From NCBI GenBank assembly GCA_913056235.1, contig CAJXMW010000001.1, forward strand, positions 744,001 to 808,000: DNA of 64,000 nt. The letters are read 5' to 3'. Positions 61,111-64,000 of this stretch are shown here, one piece after another. The translations under genes and the position numbers were made by a program. The notes below the pieces were generated by a model. The model was not told the DNA's origin. It saw only the letters and a program-made list of their open reading frames with translations, and did not search any database. Source of the stretch: an uncultured Fodinibius sp. GTDB lineage: Bacteria; Bacteroidota; Rhodothermia; Balneolales; Balneolaceae. Position 1 is the first letter of the stretch, and the number at the start of each line of letters is the position of its first letter.

Positions 61111-62586
61111 TCAATCCAAAGGGAGGCGAAACGTATATTTAGCGCCATCGTTATTGTTGACTTCCATCTCTGCATTGAGTTGGGCAACAAACGTTTCTAT
61201 GAGCATATATCCAAGAGATTGATTCTTAATTTGATCGTTATCTGGTAGCCCCGGGCCATTATCTGCAACGATCAATACGACCTGGCTCTTTTCGTTATAT
61301 AATTTGATATCTAGAATCCCTTGTTCAACTTGGCTAAAGGCATGTTTGAATGCATTCACGAGTAGCTCATTGAGTAATAGTCCACACGTTACTGTTTTGT
61401 CTACAGAAAGTTCTACCGATTCAAGAGAAAAGCGCAGTTTAACGTCACTATGATTTTCCAAAAATGCTCCATGGATAGTGTGTGCCAGTTCTTTCAGGTA
61501 ATTATCCAGCCGCACCGAACGGTATGAGTGTGTTTGATACAGTTTATCATGAATTAGCGCCATTGACTGGATTCGGGACTTGCTGTCTTGGAGATTGCTT
61601 TTAACTTCATCGAGATCCGTAGTATCAATTTGAAGATCAAGCAACCCTGCAACCGTAGCCAGATTATTCTTTACCCGGTGATGGATTTCTTGCATCAAAG
61701 TTTCCTTATCATCTAGTGCTTGAGAAAGGTGTTCCGTTTTGGATCGAACTTGTTTTTTAAGCGCAATAACCCAGCCTATAATCAGAATTAGTATAAATCC
61801 ACCTCCCCCTAATAAAATATTGATATACCTCCGTGGGAGGCCGGCAAATTGCAAGTCTTCAGGTGTACGGGGAAGAATTTCGTACACAGTATTGCCAGAA
61901 TTTTGGAACGTATAAGAATCTAGTATGCCGCGTATTTGGATGTGGTCTCCCACAGTAATCAGGTCGAGATCAAACTGTTTTTTATAGGGGTGTTCATTAG
62001 GTATATAAATTGTAAGCGAATGATTAATATCTGAAGGAGCTATTCTCAGATTAGTATATTCATCTCCGATATCTTTCCCAGTGACTAGAGCCTCCCCTTC
62101 GACAAGCATGCCTATATATTGCTCGGGATGGTTATTTATGTTATTAATTTTTATAGGGTCTGGAACGTGTGAGGCTGTATCAATAACATGTAGGCTGTCG
62201 GCAACTATTTCAGGCTTTCCATAATATAGTTTGAACGTTCCGGATACTCGAAGACTATCTCCCTTATGCACTTTACCTATTTTTCGATCTGAAAATATTC
62301 GTATACCTGCAGAACTATCTTGCAGGTATACGACAAGGTACTGCTTTTGATAGATTGAATCTTCTACCGTGGCCCGACCAGTGACCGTAATCTGGTTGCC
62401 TAGTAGATCCGGTTCCCCATCCTTATTTTGGTCCTTTAATACCTGTGATATCGATTTAACGCTATCTGTTTGAGATTTTACAGCTATTAAGTCGTGACAT
62501 GTAGCCGACAAGAGTATTACTATAAGTAATAAAAATTTGAATACAGATATATATAGTGCACTCTTAATGTTTAAAGAGACGTCCAT
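61111..62586 (-). CDS. HisKA_2-type sensor histidine kinase
   Basis: 491 residues. A signal or anchor helix (about 14-28) leads to an extracytoplasmic sensor of two OB-like repeats (GNQITVTGRATVEDSIYQKQ, VVYLQDSSAGIRIF; and GMLVEGEALVTGKD). A second membrane helix (about 255-275) follows, then a coiled coil and EIHHRVKNNLATVAGLLDLQ, the HisKA_2 phospho-His motif. The HATPase part has LLLNELLVNAFKHAF and VADNGPGLP. No response regulator is next to it. The start ATG is at 62586. Confidence 0.85.
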   Translation of the reverse strand: MDVSLNIKSALYISVFKFLLLIVILLSATCHDLIAVKSQTDSVKSISQVLKDQNKDGEPDLLGNQITVTGRATVEDSIYQKQYLVVYLQDSSAGIRIFSDRKIGKVHKGDSLRVSGTFKLYYGKPEIVADSLHVIDTASHVPDPIKINNINNHPEQYIGMLVEGEALVTGKDIGDEYTNLRIAPSDINHSLTIYIPNEHPYKKQFDLDLITVGDHIQIRGILDSYTFQNSGNTVYEILPRTPEDLQFAGLPRRYINILLGGGGFILILIIGWVIALKKQVRSKTEHLSQALDDKETLMQEIHHRVKNNLATVAGLLDLQIDTTDLDEVKSNLQDSKSRIQSMALIHDKLYQTHSYRSVRLDNYLKELAHTIHGAFLENHSDVKLRFSLESVELSVDKTVTCGLLLNELLVNAFKHAFSQVEQGILDIKLYNEKSQVVLIVADNGPGLPDNDQIKNQSLGYMLIETFVAQLNAEMEVNNNDGAKYTFRLPLD

Positions 62587-62767
62587 TTTCCCTAAAGCCT
62601 TTAAATTTTAAATGAACTTAAAGAAAATTAAGCTACAGGGAAAATGTGGGTATTAGAACCAACTTTAGTAATTATGGCTTATGAGTCCCAGAAAAGATTA
62701 ATTATTAAGAGAGTACAGTAAGAATTGAGGCATTGAGTAAAAAAAATGTAGGGATTGATGGCAGGCT

Positions 62768-63772
62768 TTATACTTCCTGCATTATTTCGGCAAACAGCCG
62801 GTGCGATTTTAGCCGCTTTTCGTGATCAAAGAGATAGGAGGCAATCATCAGCTCATCAGCCGCCGTTCGTTCTACAAAGTCCTCAACTTCTTGTCGGATG
62901 CTATTCTTGCTGCCAATAAAGGTACAGGCCAACATTTGCTGTACCGCAGCGCGTTCGCGGATACCCCAGACTTCATTCATATTCTCAACGGGTGGAGGCA
63001 TCGGGCTGCGATCGCCGGTAACCACGCCCATAAACATTTGCATCAGTGAGGTCGCCAGATATTCTGCCTCGTCATCGCTATCAGCGGCCACAATGTTGAT
63101 GCAGGGTATAACGTAAGGCTCATCAAGTTGTTTGGAAGGCTCAAAATTTTCGTGATACACCTTTAGAGCCGACATCAGTTGTTGTGGGGCAAAGTGACTT
63201 GCAAATACATAAGGTAATCCCAATGATCCGGCCAACTGTGCACTGTCGGTGCTGGACCCCAAAATCCAAAGCGGTACCTCGGTACCTTTGCCTGGAATAG
63301 CCTGCACATGTTGCGAATTGTTATCAGAAAAATACTGCTGCAATTTCTGCACGTTCTGAGGAAACTGGTGGACAGCCGCCCGCCGATCCGAGCGAATGGC
63401 TTGGGCTGTACTCTGATCGGTGCCGGGGGCTCGTCCCAATCCAAGGTCAATGCGGTTGGGATACATGGTGGCCAGTGTACCGTAATGTTCGGCTATGATA
63501 AGCGGGGAGTGATTGGGCAGCATCACCCCGCCGGAGCCCACGCGCAGTGTTTCGGTAGCTTCGGCAACATGACCAATCAGCACAGAGGTGGCTGAACTGG
63601 CAATGTTCTCCATGTTATGATGTTCGGCCATCCAAAAGCGCTTGTAGCCCCACTGCTCAACATGCTGGGCAAGATCGCGGCTGTTGGCAATGGCATCGGC
63701 CGGTTTTTGGCCTTCAGTAATGACGGCCAGATCCAATACAGAATAGGGGATGTTTGAGTGTGTTTTACTCAT
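62768..63772 (-). CDS. luciferase-like flavin-dependent monooxygenase
   Basis: 334 residues, typical of LLM-class single-component oxidoreductases (MsnO8-like). The start has [13 protein letters not shown], then [33 protein letters not shown] and [13 protein letters not shown], the flavin-binding TIM-barrel blocks. It should reduce or oxygenate a small substrate with FMNH2. A 165-bp gap (63773-63937) without recognised features separates it from the next gene. Confidence 0.92.
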   Translation of the reverse strand: MSKTHSNIPYSVLDLAVITEGQKPADAIANSRDLAQHVEQWGYKRFWMAEHHNMENIASSATSVLIGHVAEATETLRVGSGGVMLPNHSPLIIAEHYGTLATMYPNRIDLGLGRAPGTDQSTAQAIRSDRRAAVHQFPQNVQKLQQYFSDNNSQHVQAIPGKGTEVPLWILGSSTDSAQLAGSLGLPYVFASHFAPQQLMSALKVYHENFEPSKQLDEPYVIPCINIVAADSDDEAEYLATSLMQMFMGVVTGDRSPMPPPVENMNEVWGIRERAAVQQMLACTFIGSKNSIRQEVEDFVERTAADELMIASYLFDHEKRLKSHRLFAEIMQEV

Positions 63773-63937
63773 ATCAAAATCTCTTAGAATTCAATCTTTC
63801 TAACCTTCTTGTCCCACCGAATGGCTCGGGGCGGGCAAGAAGGAACTCATAGTTGAAAAATTAAGTGGATAAGCTGTTCCTGACTCACGTTCCTCTTGGA
63901 AAAGAGGGATTTAAAGAGATTGGAACAAGATATTCTA

Positions 63938-64000
63938 TTAGTTGCTATCAGATTTAGTGGCCCTTCCAGTTGACTGGTCCCAGCCACCGCCGAGTGAGCG
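63938..64000 (-). CDS. C-terminus of a TolC-like efflux protein (partial)
   Basis: Only 20 codons and the stop are inside the window. They read RSLGGGWDQSTGRATKSDSN. The LGGGW near the end is a common ending of NodT/TolC-type outer-membrane efflux proteins. The call rests on this short tail alone. Confidence 0.45.
   Translation of the reverse strand, partial: RSLGGGWDQSTGRATKSDSN

Overview
The window looks like a chromosomal segment of a Gram-negative member of the Bacteroidota/Balneolota lineage. This is inferred from the mix of predicted outer-membrane beta-barrel proteins, lipoproteins with Gly/Ser-Cys lipoboxes, a DUF4920 protein, a DUF6787-like protein and a PorT-like barrel; no rRNA or marker phylogeny was possible. 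Two regimes are visible by eye: a chromosomal backbone of moderate GC at both sides, and a clearly AT-richer block from about 4.34 to 30.28 kb.

Left flank (1-4340): a truncated APC amino-acid permease, small membrane or exported proteins of unknown role, a decayed IS3-family transposase, and a long stretch without genes.

Island (4341-30280): an integrative element of about 25.9 kb inserted in tRNA-Asp(GTC). It is bounded by 45-bp direct repeats of the 3' half of the tRNA. Inside each end lies a pair of GTTACCCCG repeats, likely integrase arm sites. The left end holds a P4-type tyrosine integrase, an unknown gene, an AlpA-like regulator, an SF3 primase-helicase and a separate TOPRIM primase. 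Between the last two lies a 9-bp-phased ATGTAG repeat that may be the replication origin. No relaxase, conjugation, capsid or terminase gene is visible, so it resembles a P4/PICI-style satellite or a defence island needing outside help to move. Its cargo is almost entirely defence: (a) an sce7726 / sce7725 / RES operon (nuclease-like fold, unknown, NAD-consuming toxin domain), the best candidate here for a poorly described system; (b) a three-gene type III restriction-modification operon with an unknown first gene; (c) an orphan HTH/coiled-coil protein; (d) a Gabija pair (GajA and GajB) with a small third gene; (e) two small HTH-plus-membrane proteins divergent from an AbiEi-like gene; and (f) an AbiEi-AbiEii type IV toxin-antitoxin pair. 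The element brings its own terminator for the rebuilt tRNA-Asp.

Right flank (30239-64000): housekeeping genes. They include apaG, a periplasmic glutathione peroxidase, a PhnP-like hydrolase, mannose-1-phosphate guanylyltransferase, LVIVD and barrel proteins, a PhoR/PhoB-like two-component system, the TrkA-TrkH potassium uptake pair, ruvA and ruvC, an ankyrin protein, an alanine:sodium symporter, DinB, coaX, MarC, a GAF/fRMsr-like protein, a methyltransferase, an ABC exporter with two paralogous permeases, a GH43 lipoprotein, uvrA, a CPBP protease, a HisKA_2 sensor kinase and a luciferase-like monooxygenase. Two decayed genes were recovered by reading the sequence directly: a family 2 glycosyltransferase at 44.2-44.7 kb and an outer-membrane barrel with an internal deletion at 55.3-55.5 kb.
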